A stretch of 64,000 nucleotides of DNA from Acanthacorydalis orientalis (GCA_034766995.1 CM068317.1:35707249-35771248), one strand, 5' to 3'; shown: positions 37,180 through 50,247, numbered from the stretch's first letter. Notes: generated by a model not told the origin, from the sequence alone. Numbers and translations are program-made.

Positions 37180-37413
37180 ATGGTTTCGCAGTTGAAACGC
37201 TCTCGATATTTATTACGATGTTCTGTAGGTGGCTCGAGGAATTCCATTTATACAACAACCTTTTTTCAGTTGATTATTTTTCTTTGCATTTGAGAGAAAT
37301 AAATTCGAGTTTGGCTTTTTGGGAAATAAAAAAGGTTGTTGTATGGATGGAAGTCTTTCAGTCACGTATGGAGAACATGATAAATAATAAGAGTATTTTA
37401 ATTGCGAAACCAC
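37180..37413. repeat. Long imperfect inverted repeat, about 86-bp arms, 62-nt loop
   Basis: The left arm (37180-37265) starts ATGGTTTCGCAGTTGAAA. The right arm (37328-37413), reverse complemented, starts GTGGTTTCGCAATTAAAA. Both end at the loop with ATACAACAACCTTTTTT, and the 25 bp next to the loop match at 23 of 25. Over the full arms identity is about 75% with one or two gaps. The similar 66-codon frames on both strands here are a by-product of the palindrome. It could be a fold-back or MITE relic, or the precursor of a long hairpin RNA. Confidence 0.7.
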
Positions 37414-37439
37414 CTTAGAGATTTGCCACTTATTGTGAC

Positions 37440-39110
37440 TATAGCAAGTAAATGAAAATAAGTTCAGTTATTGACAATTATAAAACAAACAGCGATCGAT
37501 CAAGAACAGGCAAATTCATTATAAATAAAGCTGCTACAAAAGAATTTTTCTTACAAACTCAGAACAAATCATCAGATTGCATACCTTAAATTTTGTTATC
37601 TTATAGAAAACTATGAAAGAAAAAATTTTAAAAAAATTAGAAAGACAGATTGGTGGAAAAACAGTTCTCCAATGATATACATGTTTATACAACAGCGTGA
37701 TTTGTGATTATATATAATATAAATATGGTAGAAAAATGTATTAAAACTGCCCAGTCATATGATATTTAAAACTTCTGAAAGAAATTAAAAATCTGATTGC
37801 AACAATTACAAGACATATTTTCAGTTTAAAGATCTCACCTAAAATAGATTGTACACATCTATTAATAACAACAGCAAACAAAAGAAAATTGTTTATATTT
37901 GTATATTTTCTACTTCTTCTTTATTAAAAACGATAGGACATTGTAAGAGTTCTTTTTTATAAATAATTTTGTGTAATGAAATAAAATAATACTTATAAAA
38001 ATTAAACATTAGAATGATAATGGTTTTGAAATAGACTTGTTTTTTTAAAAAAATCAAATATTAAGTAACAAATACATTTTTTAAATTGATTTTATTTTAT
38101 GAATATTATTCCTTTAATTTAAAGACAATAAAGCAATAAATGAAATTTTATATTTGAGAGATGCATCATTCTCAAATTATCTTATGTGAATAGTAGACTT
38201 TATAAAAAGAAAATTAAATAAATTCAACTTAATTTACTTTACTTTCGACTTAATTTACTACATATCAAATATTTGAATACAAATTGAAACTTTAAAGAAC
38301 TTCTTTTAATAAGGAGCATATATTTGAAATCAAACTGTAAATAAATTGAAGATATGAACAAATAAATCAATGAAATGCAATTAAACGAACTGTTTATGTA
38401 TCAAACAATATTCCATTAAGTTCCTCGATGAGAATTAAGAGAATAATTATGAAAATTTCGTGCAAAAAATTCTCTGCGTTGTTTACATTCAAAACATTAA
38501 ACGCTTATAGATAATTGCTTTGTACTTGAAATGAAGATCACGTTTTTAATTTTAAATTCTTATGAAATAAAATAAAAAATTAAATCCATATGTAAATGAG
38601 TATTCTTTTTTTGAATACAATATTTTGTTAAAGCGTTTTTGTATTTGTCACTGCTTGTACTTGGTTATGAAATTGTTATAATACAGACGAACGTGGCGAA
38701 TAATTAAAACGATAAAAAGTATGTGTTCGTTGATTTTTGAAACAATATTAAAGGTTATTTTTATGTAAATTGGAAACAAATATTATTATACGAGTAGTCT
38801 AAATATTAGATGTGTTTTATGTGTTAGAATTTTTTTTAGAAATAAGTATATCATAAAAGTTTAATTACAATTAAAATCTTTTTTACAAGTATACAGAATG
38901 TTTTAAATAAATAGTGAGTAAAAAATATTGAAAATTTCTAATGGTTTTTATGTATATTAAAATTTTTATAAAAAATTCAAGTAATTGAGTACTTTTTCAT
39001 GTTGAGTGAACTGATTGATTATTACAAAAAACTAAAGTATCGCCTACTTGATTCTAAACGATAAAATAATTAATTAAAGTAATAAAAAAATATACATACA
39101 ATACCAACAA
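37440..39110. other. AT-rich spacer
   Basis: Uniform AT-rich sequence with no long TA tract and no supported frame. Confidence 0.5.
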
Positions 39111-39124
39111 AACAAAAAAAAAAA

Positions 39125-39360
39125 CTTGTGAGGCGTGCTTTTTCAGCAAAGCTTGTCTTTCAACACTGTTTGTGTCACTCTTCGACTGATTTATTTCAGA
39201 CGTATTGGTGGCTCTAGTGTTGTAATAAATTTAAAACAGAAGACTATCGTACAAGTACCCATATAAATCACGACGTTTCAAACACTGCTGCTCCTTTGTT
39301 TCGTCCATGCATCTTTTTTGACTCACGTTTGGCAAATTTTTAACAATGCATATACATTAT
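39125..39360. other. Slightly GC-enriched stretch, no gene defined
   Basis: A strong acceptor-like tgatttatttcag at about 39200 is followed by short broken frames only. Confidence 0.3.
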
Positions 39361-39969
39361 ATTCTGTCACATATTGTCAATACAGGTTTTGGTTACTTTT
39401 CACACGATTTATACGCACAAAAAATGTTGACTGACTATGTATTTACTAATATATTTTAACTATATTACTTTTTTTCAGTGATCTTGTTACAATAAACTGA
39501 AAATTAATCTTCAAATGAGATTTGACTTTTGAATACGTACAAACACAAACTGGGGTGTACACTCATATAAAGTAATATATAATAATAATAATAATATATA
39601 TACGAGTATATATATACACACACATATCAATTATAGTTCCATTAAGGATCATATACAATTGTGAACTATTTTAACTATTTATTGAAAAATATACCATGTA
39701 GAATAGAAGCATAAAATTCTATCCATGGTCCAGATTACAACCTCAAGCATAATCTATGGAATTCACACCTTAAAAATAGATGATAGAAACTTTAAATTCT
39801 AAATACAACAAATGTATGCTTTTTGATGTACAAAAATAAAATCATATTTTTTCCAAATTCTCATAGGTTTTATATTTTGAGTATGTGATCATCTCCTTGA
39901 AATTTTGAGTATTTTTTTACGTTTTTAGTATGTGATCATAATTAGGGGATAACTGAATATAGACAACTT

Positions 39970-39972
<3 letters not shown>

Positions 39973-40021
<49 letters not shown>
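39973..40021. repeat. (TA)n microsatellite, 49 bp
   Basis: Pure TA run. Confidence 0.95.
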
Positions 40022-40024
<3 letters not shown>

Positions 40025-40361
40025 TAAAATTATAAATTATATATAAAAATTCATTTACATTATGCTAGTAATTTGAAACATTAATAATATTATGTAAATA
40101 TATCAATACATAATCACTATATAAATTACATTAAATACCAATATTAAATCACTTTCGGTTTTGATAATAGCTAAAGAAAATAAACTAATAAAACTACTTA
40201 GAAAATCTATTGTTACAATTTTTGAGTATAGGTGAACTTTACTGGCATAGATACTAAAGAAGATTAAATATAACCGTATGAAAACGAGCTGGTATTTTAT
40301 ACTAAGAGGATTAAAGTTTTAGTTAATTCGTCATTAATTTCGTGCTATATTAGCCCTTAGA

Positions 40362-40396
<35 letters not shown>

Positions 40397-40736
40397 TAAT
40401 CTTAAAAGTTACATTTTCCTAAAAATCAATATTAAATAATGATTATAACAAAATATTGTTCAAAGAGGGATACAGAAAGAGAAAAGTTTTATATAATATA
40501 TATTTTAATACTTTTATAAGATTAATATCAACTTTCCTTTAAGTGCTTTTCTTTATTATATTCAAAAAGCGCGTAGATTTTTTTTAAATATAAGAGTAAT
40601 AATTTGCTCCTTTTATCTTTGATTTTCAAACTTAAAAGCTGAAATATCGGTGAAATACATGAAACGAACTGAACAAATCATAAAGATGAATTAAAATCAT
40701 GCCATAAAGATTAAAATTGAAGTTATATATATATAT

Positions 40737-40772
40737 GTTTATTTTTCATATTTGATATTTCATTCTGTCTTG

Positions 40773-40808
<36 letters not shown>

Positions 40809-40848
40809 TTATTTTTCATATTTGATATTTCATTCTGTCTTGTTATAT
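40737..40848. repeat. Perfect 42-bp duplication separated by a TA tract
   Basis: GTTTATTTTTCATATTTGAT starts identical copies at 40737-40778 and 40807-40848. Each copy is flanked by TA repeats, so the unit is TA plus unique 42-mer with a period of 70. Identity suggests a recent event by slippage or unequal exchange between TA tracts. Confidence 0.9.
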
Positions 40849-41358
40849 ATATATATATGATCAACATGGAATATAAAGAATATTTAATATTTGCATGAAT
40901 TGTTTTTCTAATTAATTATAAGCAAAACAATATTCAAAATAATTCATTTCTTTTCAAAAAACGAAATCAACGAGTATTCTTTGATCTTAAACGAATAAAA
41001 CGATATTTTCTAAAGTCAAGTAGTGTTTTTATACAAAATTATTTTTATCAATCTAACAAAACATATTTTTATATACTAACAGTTACTATAAATACATTTA
41101 CTTGGATACCAATTACAGAATCAAAAGTTACAAAAGTGAACAAATTACTTTTTTTAATTCTCTTCTTCAATCTTTGCTTGAAGGATTTTACTGATTAAAT
41201 AGATAGAATTAACAGGAGAAAATATAAAGCATTTTATATATACAAAATATAGAATAAAATAGATTGAAGGCTATGATATTTTTTTATTTTCAAAAGCAGC
41301 GGGTACATTTAATAAACTTGTATGTTTATTTTCAAATAACAAACTTTTTTATTTTTCA

Positions 41359-41361
<3 letters not shown>

Positions 41362-41415
<54 letters not shown>
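41362..41415. repeat. (TA)n microsatellite, 54 bp
   Basis: Pure TA run. Confidence 0.95.
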
Positions 41416-41416
<1 letters not shown>

Positions 41417-41455
41417 CTAAAATAAAAGATGAAATAAAGTAAAAAAATTAACAAG

Positions 41456-41501
41456 CAACGTTCAGAGTACAAAACATAATGTGCTTTTTGTATGAACGTT
41501 G
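41456..41501. repeat. 46-nt hairpin with GC-containing stem
   Basis: CAACGTTCA (41456-41464) pairs with TGAACGTTG (41493-41501). After a 3-base bulge, TACAAAA pairs with TTTTGTA, leaving an 11-nt loop. Sixteen exact pairs. It may be a small structured RNA or transposon end; flanking sequence extends the stem weakly (AACAA and TTGTT). Confidence 0.5.
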
Positions 41502-41692
41502 TGCGTTGTTTTAAAATTTATTCGTTCAGTTTTCGTTCACTGGAAATTTAGTTTTGCATAATTGAACAGTACATATGTATATGTACTTTTACGCATTTTT
41601 CATTTTATGTCAATTTTTATAATTATCAAACAGTTACATTGGATATTATATTAACTATATAACAGTATCATATTTTTAATAAACGGTTCATA

Positions 41693-41818
<126 letters not shown>

Positions 41819-41819
41819 C

Positions 41820-42240
41820 TACAAAAGTTTATTATTACTATTTTTCATTTTATGCCTAATTAAAATATTTATGGAAAAATATCATTTTTATATCAAGAAT
41901 ATGAAATAGATTTGTACACAGATTTATAAAACTGTATTTAAATAGCTTTATATTTCCGTACTTCTTAGTTTTTATTTTTGTTTGATTAATATTTAAAATG
42001 CAATAATTAAAAATTATGTTTATGGAAAAATTAAAATTGTTTTTAGTTCATTAAAAAAGAATCTCTAATACTTGACAAAATTTGTATGAATTGTACAAAA
42101 ATAAATTAAATTTTGTAATTATTGGATTTGTTGTATTTAATTACATTTTATAATAAAAAATAAATTAAATTAGAGACGTAATTGCAATAACAATAATATA
42201 GATTTAATTCAAAATTGCAAACAATTCCGCTCGACCTACC
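41820..42240. other. AT-rich spacer
   Basis: No features seen. Confidence 0.5.
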
Positions 42241-42255
42241 TCTCTTTCTCTCACA

Positions 42256-42258
<3 letters not shown>

Positions 42259-42317
<59 letters not shown>
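42259..42317. repeat. (TA)n microsatellite, 59 bp
   Basis: Preceded by a short CT run and followed by mixed TA/GT units to about 42380. Confidence 0.95.
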
Positions 42318-42318
<1 letters not shown>

Positions 42319-42448
42319 CTCTTATATATATATACGTATGTGTGTATATATATATATATACATATGTTTATATATGTATATTAGGGCACTGAAAATGTCA
42401 AGTACTAGATGTTCCGAGCTTATTATTTGAAATTTCTACTAACAACAG

Positions 42449-42591
42449 CGTCTGAAGATCAACGAAGCCTAAAGTCAAATTTATTACGAACCGTAATGGA
42501 GATACGTCAAATGGTGAATACCCCAGTCAACGCTGGGAATATTGCCATTTGCCTCTTCATTTCGGTCTATTGGCATGAAAGATCTACTTAA
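42449..42591 (+). CDS. Candidate exon, up to 47 codons
   Basis: The acceptor tctactaacaacag ends at 42448. The next codons, entered in phase 1, read SEDQRSLKSNLLRTVMEIRQ and then VNTPVNAGNIAICLF to TAA at 42589-42591. A donor-like CAAATG|GTGAAT at 42514 could end it in phase 0. The entry phase matches the donor at 10109, giving a smooth ITE-A-SED junction, but would imply a 32-kb intron. A continuous frame from an ATG at 42409 is an alternative. GC is raised. No family recognised. Confidence 0.3.
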
Positions 42592-42658
42592 TCCTTTCCG
42601 TTCGCAGTCGCGTAACTATTTCCTTTCGGGGCCTCTTCAATGTATTCAATAATTATTC

Positions 42659-42661
<3 letters not shown>

Positions 42662-42715
<54 letters not shown>
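42662..42715. repeat. (TA)n microsatellite, 54 bp
   Basis: Pure TA run, the source of two opposing Ile-Tyr frames. Confidence 0.95.
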
Positions 42716-42718
<3 letters not shown>

Positions 42719-42719
42719 G

Positions 42720-44070
42720 TAACAATATAATATATACAGTAGGCAATATTTCAATAATTAGTAACCATGAAATGGATTTAAGTTTGAATATTCGATCGAC
42801 AAATTTTATGGGAGAAATTTTATCCACAACGAATACTAATTATATAATAACAAATCGAATGTGTAAATGATCTTCAATTAATTTGAGTTATTCTAATTAA
42901 ATTTAAATGAATAATTTAGCAAGTTGTCAAATATTTTTTATTCAACTGATATTTTGTTTACTGTTAAATGAAAATCTGTTAATTAGGAGTTTTATATTTA
43001 ATTATTGAATAATAGCCAAGAAGTGAATTAAAACATAAATGAATAATTAAGTACTGAAACGTTTCAGTAAGTACATGAAGCAAAATTAGAATTTACAATA
43101 ATTTACAATCTACGATTATAGTTAAATAAAAATGAACAAATACAAACTACAAAAGAATAGATTAAAAAATATTAGTATACAATTTCAAACTAAATCAACA
43201 CTTATTATCTCAATGTTCAAAAAGATTAACAATTCCACGTGATTTTTTTGTATGATAGAAAATATTAGAAAAATTTTTTTTTACTTTTAAGCCCTTTTAC
43301 TATCTAGTAAGTCTATATACTATATACTAATAGAAAAGTGCTAAAGATTTTATAATTTATATATTATAACAAACATAATGCAGAAAATAGATTACCAAAT
43401 TTCACCGTTGGATTAATGAAGGTTTAATTAATTACAATTAATTTAACCCCTCATTAATTCATCAATCAAATTTGATAACCTATTTTCTAATTAATAATTA
43501 TTTAATAATTTTAAATTTTTTTGATATAAAAAATAATAAATACAATTCCGCACTAATATATTCTTATACAATATGAACATATAAATCTAAATATTGAATA
43601 TTTTTTATATTTTTAAAATCTAACATGTAGTGCGTTTAATAGTCAAATAATTGACAGTATATGACAGAAAGAATTATTTTCTTTTGGAATAAAAATTTTA
43701 TCAAACAAAAAAATATTAGTACTGTGAAATATACACATTTTTTTGTACTTGTGATAATATTATTCATGATTTGAAACCTGATTTATATATAAGATGTTTC
43801 GTTAACATTCTACTTACATTTCACCCACAGGTATAAAAATATTTGTAATTATAATTCTCTGTCTCGCTTTATATATATATATATATATAATATTCCTATA
43901 TTGTCAGTTGGTAGATAGGATATAATTTAAACAATTTATTTGTATAAAACAAGATGAAAGAGAATTGAGTTAACGTTTACGCTCTCTCGTTTCTAACGAT
44001 AATAGATAAATACGAGGCGTGAATAGTATCTATTCGTAGAAGCAATCACTTTGTAAAGCTATGGAAGATG
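42720..44070. other. AT-rich spacer
   Basis: Short TA tract 43870-43889. A CAG|GTATAA junction at about 43832 resembles a weak recursive splice site but lacks a good tract. Confidence 0.45.
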
Positions 44071-44076
44071 TTTGTT

Positions 44077-44080
<4 letters not shown>

Positions 44081-44126
<46 letters not shown>
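44081..44126. repeat. (TA)n microsatellite, 46 bp
   Basis: Pure TA run preceded by GT units. Confidence 0.95.
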
Positions 44127-44130
<4 letters not shown>

Positions 44131-44334
44131 GTGGAAATCAACCTTTGGAAACAAGATCAACAGAAAGCATTGCTGGAATATTTGACGAATACGTTATCTT
44201 ATCTAATGCCCATCCTACCTGTTGAAAGATCTATTAACATCTATTTCTGCACAAATGCAGAGGTGTGGATTAATGATTTCTACGAAATGAAGAAGAAAAA
44301 ATACTATTTTTTTTATTTTTATATACAAACCTAG
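44131..44334 (+). CDS. Weak open frame, 67 codons, no ATG
   Basis: Opens at a GTG just after the TA tract. Protein-like segments include LWKQDQQKALLEYLTNTL and NAEVWINDFYEMKKKK, with mixed codons. There is no start codon and no proper acceptor, so if coding it would be a decayed or misplaced exon. Confidence 0.12.
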   Translation: MEINLWKQDQQKALLEYLTNTLSYLMPILPVERSINIYFCTNAEVWINDFYEMKKKKYYFFYFYIQT

Positions 44335-44369
44335 ATTTATGTTATCAGGGTGTAAATTTCTTTATAGAA

Positions 44370-44640
44370 TACTAGGAAGATCCGCTCCCTCCACATTGTG
44401 TTTGTCTACTCTCAGGAAGCTTCGCCCGTTACTCGACAATTGCACACAACAATTGCTCCTCCCATAACAAGTAACAGAAATTAATAAATTATACACACTA
44501 ATAATTCCGGAAAATAACTGATAATGTGACTGATATTAACCAATGAGAACTGAGACCACGTGATTGATATGAACAAATCAGAGAGTGAATAAAACGCATG
44601 CATAGGGGCGGAACTATTTTTTAGTTATAGAGAGATGTTA
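44370..44640. promoter_or_regulatory. Promoter-like module: CCAAT, E-box, GC box
   Basis: ACCAAT at 44539-44544, CACGTG at 44557-44562, a CAAATCAGA at about 44574 and GGGGCGG at 44605-44611 lie within 75 bp. NF-Y, bHLH and Sp/E2F factors are known to bind such motifs. A short start exon candidate follows at 44801. A similar CCAAT-type pair occurs in reverse at 53.09-53.13 kb. Confidence 0.4.
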
Positions 44641-44800
44641 TGCAAGAATTGATTTGTATAAATTTTGTCTAAAATTTAAAAATCTATAATACAATTACGA
44701 TGTTTAAAGTCATATATCCTTTAAAATTAACTGTAATCAAATATAACTAATCAATAATCGACTTTTTATAAATTTAAATAAAGTAATAAAAAGAAAAATA

Positions 44801-44836
44801 ATGTTTAAAGTGTCGAAACTTTCATTTCATACTAAG
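44801..44836 (+). CDS. Very short candidate start exon, 12 codons
   Basis: ATG in an A-rich context (aaaataATGT) opens 12 codons, MFKVSKLSFHTK, to a good donor AAG|GTAAGG. The peptide is basic and hydroxylated with no acid, like the start of a mitochondrial presequence. It lies about 190 bp downstream of the promoter-like module. Partner exons are not identified. Confidence 0.25.
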
Positions 44837-45168
44837 GTAAGGTCATTTCAGATGTATTATTACGAAAATATAAAATTTAATATTTTTTGTATAAATATAA
44901 TAACTTTTATTTCAAATTCAATATATTTTAATATTCTTTTTTATCTTTTACATATTTCTACGCATGTTTAAAAATATAATCAATAAAATAATAAAAAAAC
45001 TTTAGTGGATCTCAATTTGCTCTTATAATACAAAAACACTTTGTATTTTTTGTTACTTTTTCATATATTAATAAACTTTGAGAGTAATGGATATACTTTT
45101 CCATCCATTAACTTTTTTCCCGACCCCACACAGATTGATAAAAAATTAGTACAGGTAAAACTATTACA

Positions 45169-45169
<1 letters not shown>

Positions 45170-45228
<59 letters not shown>
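45170..45228. repeat. (TA)n microsatellite, 59 bp
   Basis: Pure TA run. Confidence 0.95.
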
Positions 45229-45231
<3 letters not shown>

Positions 45232-45663
45232 ACTTCATTTATAACAAAATAAGAGCTTTAATGGCTGAATAAAAAATAATTAAAATATACACTGCCCGTT
45301 ATTTATTACATATTATTGTATTGTTATTTTTTTATGTTATTATTATAATTTTCATTTTGAAAACAAGAGACAGAAAAATAACCGACAAATTGACAATGAA
45401 ATATATAAAAAATACTCATGCAATATGAATTATTTACCTTGAAATATAGTAAAAATATCACATAATTAAAAAATATGTATATTATAAATGTAATATTACA
45501 TATATGTATATTTTTAAGTAAATAAAATATTATTTTATACATACTGTAATTCGTATTTTACACATTTAGATTCCAGACATAATTTAAGCTTAAATAATTC
45601 ATCAATATTTCTTTTTTCGTTTAAATTTTGTATGGTAAAGTGGTTTATACAATTATTTTATGC

Positions 45664-45809
45664 AAATCCTGTAGATTAAATGAGACTGTGTTTCTTCAAC
45701 TACCGATTTGATCTTTCATCATCTTCAAATATATTTAAGTTCATCTAACGATGAAGAAGTTCGAAATCTGTCAGAGAAGAAATGAATTCTCGTGTAACCT
45801 ACAGAATTT
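45664..45809. repeat. Imperfect inverted repeat, about 60-bp arms, 23-nt loop
   Basis: The left arm starts AAATCCTGTAGATTAAATGA; the right arm, reverse complemented, starts AAATTCTGTAGGTTACACGA. Both then carry TTTCTTC and GATTT blocks and meet near CATCTTC and GAAGATG. About 65-70% identity over 60 bp. No relation to the 37 kb hairpin. It may be a decayed fold-back element or hairpin-RNA precursor. Confidence 0.5.
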
Positions 45810-46278
45810 ACATAAAAAAATGAATAACAAGTACATATGAGAACAATATAATAAGAAAAATTTAATTATTACTATTTTTTTTAAATTATTTTCCCAACTT
45901 TACTTTCTAAACACTAAAAATATGTGTAAAATATTAAAATTTTGAAACCAAAGCTAATTAACTTTAGTTTGATTTTATTGCATACGAAACCAGTAATAAA
46001 TAACAAAGTAAAAACATATGCGTAAAACAGTTACTCTAATCACAGGATTTCAATAAGAAATAATGATTGTAACTAATTTCACCTGTCAATGACTTTAATA
46101 TGCAAAAATGCAGTTCATTTCTGGCACAATCTCTTCTATCGAAGATTGAGTATTCGCTGCTTTTTATAATTTTCTAATTTAAAACTAACTGCAAAACATT
46201 TAGTCCCACAAACAGAAAAACAAGTTATCCATTTAATAAGTTCCGTTCAAACTTTGACTTCATTATAATATTTAATAA

Positions 46279-46317
<39 letters not shown>

Positions 46318-46499
46318 ATTAAGGTTATTAATGAATATTTCAACATGCAAATAGCATTCTATTTAAATATTCGAAAAAAATGTTTTAATTAAAAACATCG
46401 AGTTAAATCTGAATGATTAATCATAAATAATTAAAACTAATTCGTATATTAATAAAAAAAACATACAAACATCAAAAACGGTCTAAAACCAACACTGTA

Positions 46500-46830
46500 A
46501 CACACATGTCTACATCCGTAACGTAATCGGAAATGTTCTGAATTGGATTCTGCACGCAATTAACAATTCCTTCGCGGTCGAGACGAAGCCCGTTGCAGAG
46601 ACCTCTCTATACATCGACCACCCTATTTTGTGTCGTCTCCTTTGTGTATATGTTCGTGTCACTCCACGTCTGGTGTTTCTCCCAACCTTTCGTATTATCA
46701 ATGCCAGTCAGTCACCACCTCGAAGAGGAATACACTCGAAGCATTCACAAAGTGGAAATTGAGATTAAAGTGGATGAATCGATAATTGTTGAGGTTCGAA
46801 TAGGCCGTTGTAAACATTCGATTATTTTAA
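46500..46830. promoter_or_regulatory. GC-enriched island
   Basis: About 320 bp of raised GC with CpGs and an initiator-like CCAGTCAGTC near 46711. Overlapping open frames exist on both strands (63 codons minus, 97 plus), neither with an ATG at its start nor good splice sites. Probably a promoter or untranslated exon. Confidence 0.28.
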
Positions 46831-46939
46831 ACAGATCATCTGTTCGTTTTCTTTTAAGGTTTCGTAAATTAATAGGTTTTCAATAAAAGTTTTAAGATTA
46901 TTTTCAAAATAATGTACTTTACACGATACATATACACGC

Positions 46940-48580
<1,641 letters not shown>

Positions 48581-48660
48581 TTATATTGAATCAGTGCAAA
48601 AGTTTGTATAAGATTTGAAATTGAAACTCAGACAATTATTTTTTGTTGAGAAAGCTTTTA

Positions 48661-48905
48661 TTAATCCATTATGAATTCACCATCGTTTTTTGCAATCATT
48701 TCCCAATGTTCAGACAGCTGCTGGATTTTTCGTTCGTAAAAGTTGCGCGGTTTTTTGGCAAAAAAGGCGGTGAGATGATTTTTCACGGCCTCCATGGTGT
48801 CAAAAATCGTATATGCACTTTTGCTCTCATCCAATAATTTTTCAAGGTATTTTTGTAAGGTAGCATTGATAGCAGTTCCATCTCTTGCCTTCGATTCGTT
48901 TGTGC
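48661..48905 (-). pseudogene. mariner transposase, C-terminal fragment
   Basis: The minus-strand frame ends in TAA at 48663-48661. Its last 40 or so codons include FDTMEAVKNHLTAFF and RNFYERKI, then HWEMIAKNDGEF. These match the known C-terminal pattern of mariner transposases, where FY-x-GI-x-LPERW and NDG-Y precede the stop. The catalytic D,D,D region is missing, and further upstream the frame is degenerate, so it cannot be active. The plus-strand 64-codon frame here is its shadow. Confidence 0.75.
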
Positions 48906-48927
48906 GTTGTGCGTCACTTCCGTTGCA

Positions 48928-48942
48928 CGTTCGTCACGAACG
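48928..48942. repeat. 15-bp palindrome
   Basis: CGTTCGT-C-ACGAACG, a perfect 7-bp inverted repeat rich in CpG near the right edge of the mariner remnant. Confidence 0.6.
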
Positions 48943-48959
48943 AAATTGCTAAACACTTA

Positions 48960-49920
48960 AATTTTAATTCTTATGAAATTTAATATTGAATTTAAAATGT
49001 CTTCTTATCTTATATAATTGATTTAAAACTAACATTTGACGTGGCCTGACAATTATAATACATTAAAAATATGACAGTATTCTCAAGATTTTTCTATATA
49101 TTACCAACTTGTAGTTGATAATGAGGCAAAAAATTGTTCAAGACTGATCAATAATCTATTTTTCAACATTTAAGATGATGAAAAAGTGTCAAGTGAGTGA
49201 AAAATTTATTTGTAAAAATAATAAAGTGATTTTTTTTATAAAATATTATCAATAATAAAAAAAAAATAAATGGAAAATATTAGTATTGATTTACCTTTTT
49301 TATTTTTAATATATATATGTAAATGAAATTGAAATACAGAAGCAACTACTTCAGAAAAAATATACATGCAATCAAATTAACTTTTATATCTATAAATTTT
49401 CATCTACATCTATAAAATATCAAAGCTAGTCAGACATAACCCTGCACTTAACACACACTCGTTTATTTTCTATAATTGCAACCTTACAGAAAGTTCTTTT
49501 CCTTTAACGAGAGTGCAGTATATTATAACTTTAATTTATATATAAGCTTCTGTAATTGCGTTATTTTATAATTCATTTAATTACGTTTCAGACTTTTAAA
49601 TCTTTGTCCCCAAGAATAAAAGTTCAACTGCATTTATTGCCTCTATACTGTGCTTAATATCATATTTCTGTCTATATTTAAAAAATCTTGAATTTAATAT
49701 CATTATCAATAACTCTATCCAGAAAAATAAGACAATTACAAAACATAATTTCAGTTAAAAAAATAGCTATACGATTCTAAAAAAATAAAAACTTTCAGGG
49801 TAAATTTATTTGAAATGAAGATGATATTTTAAATTAATTGGAATAAAATTGATCATAATAATCGCTGTACCAAAATACTCTCTTTACCTAAGTATAAATA
49901 TCCGAAAATATAATATAAAA
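48960..49920. other. AT-rich spacer
   Basis: No features seen beyond A-runs. Confidence 0.5.
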
Positions 49921-49924
49921 ACTG

Positions 49925-49925
<1 letters not shown>

Positions 49926-49983
<58 letters not shown>
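49926..49983. repeat. (TA)n microsatellite, 58 bp
   Basis: Pure TA run. Confidence 0.95.
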
Positions 49984-49984
<1 letters not shown>

Positions 49985-50164
49985 CGAATCAAAGAACAAA
50001 TTCTATATGGTTTATATCTGTAGTTCACTTATCTCAATTTGAATAAAATTTCACCGGAATCGATATTTTCAATCCAACCCAACAAAATTCCTTTTATACA
50101 AGTTTTTACTTAATTTTTCTAATACATGTTTTCATATAAATTGAATAAGCTGTGTATATACTTT

Positions 50165-50211
<47 letters not shown>

Positions 50212-50247
50212 GTATATATATACTTATATATATATATATATATATAC
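50165..50247. repeat. Interrupted (TA)n microsatellite, about 83 bp
   Basis: TA with TTTATATG and CT interruptions. Confidence 0.95.

Larger units (their letters stand above)
39360..41450. other. AT-rich spacer
   Basis: TA tracts at 39973-40021, 40365-40393, 40722-40736, 40772-40800 and 41362-41415. The perfect segment duplication at 40737 is listed separately. No supported frame. Confidence 0.5.
44840..46490. other. AT-rich spacer
   Basis: TA tracts 45170-45228 and 46280-46315 and the inverted repeat at 45.7 kb. Open frames of 63-72 codons here are AT-driven. Confidence 0.45.
48586..48955 (-). mobile_element. mariner-type DNA transposon, 3' end remnant
   Basis: The element reads right to left. 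At 48586-48612 the sequence TTGAATCAGTGCAAAAGTTT resembles the terminal inverted repeats of mariner elements, and it is preceded by TA, the usual target. Next inward is the C-terminus of a transposase, listed separately. The right boundary near 48955 is estimated from the drop in GC. No second terminal repeat was found, so the element is truncated. Confidence 0.6.

Noticed and set aside
37213..37418. Opposing 66-codon frames of similar position on both strands
   Set aside because: They mirror each other because the DNA is a long inverted repeat.
48643..48837. 64-codon plus-strand frame
   Set aside because: It is the antisense shadow of the mariner transposase C-terminus.
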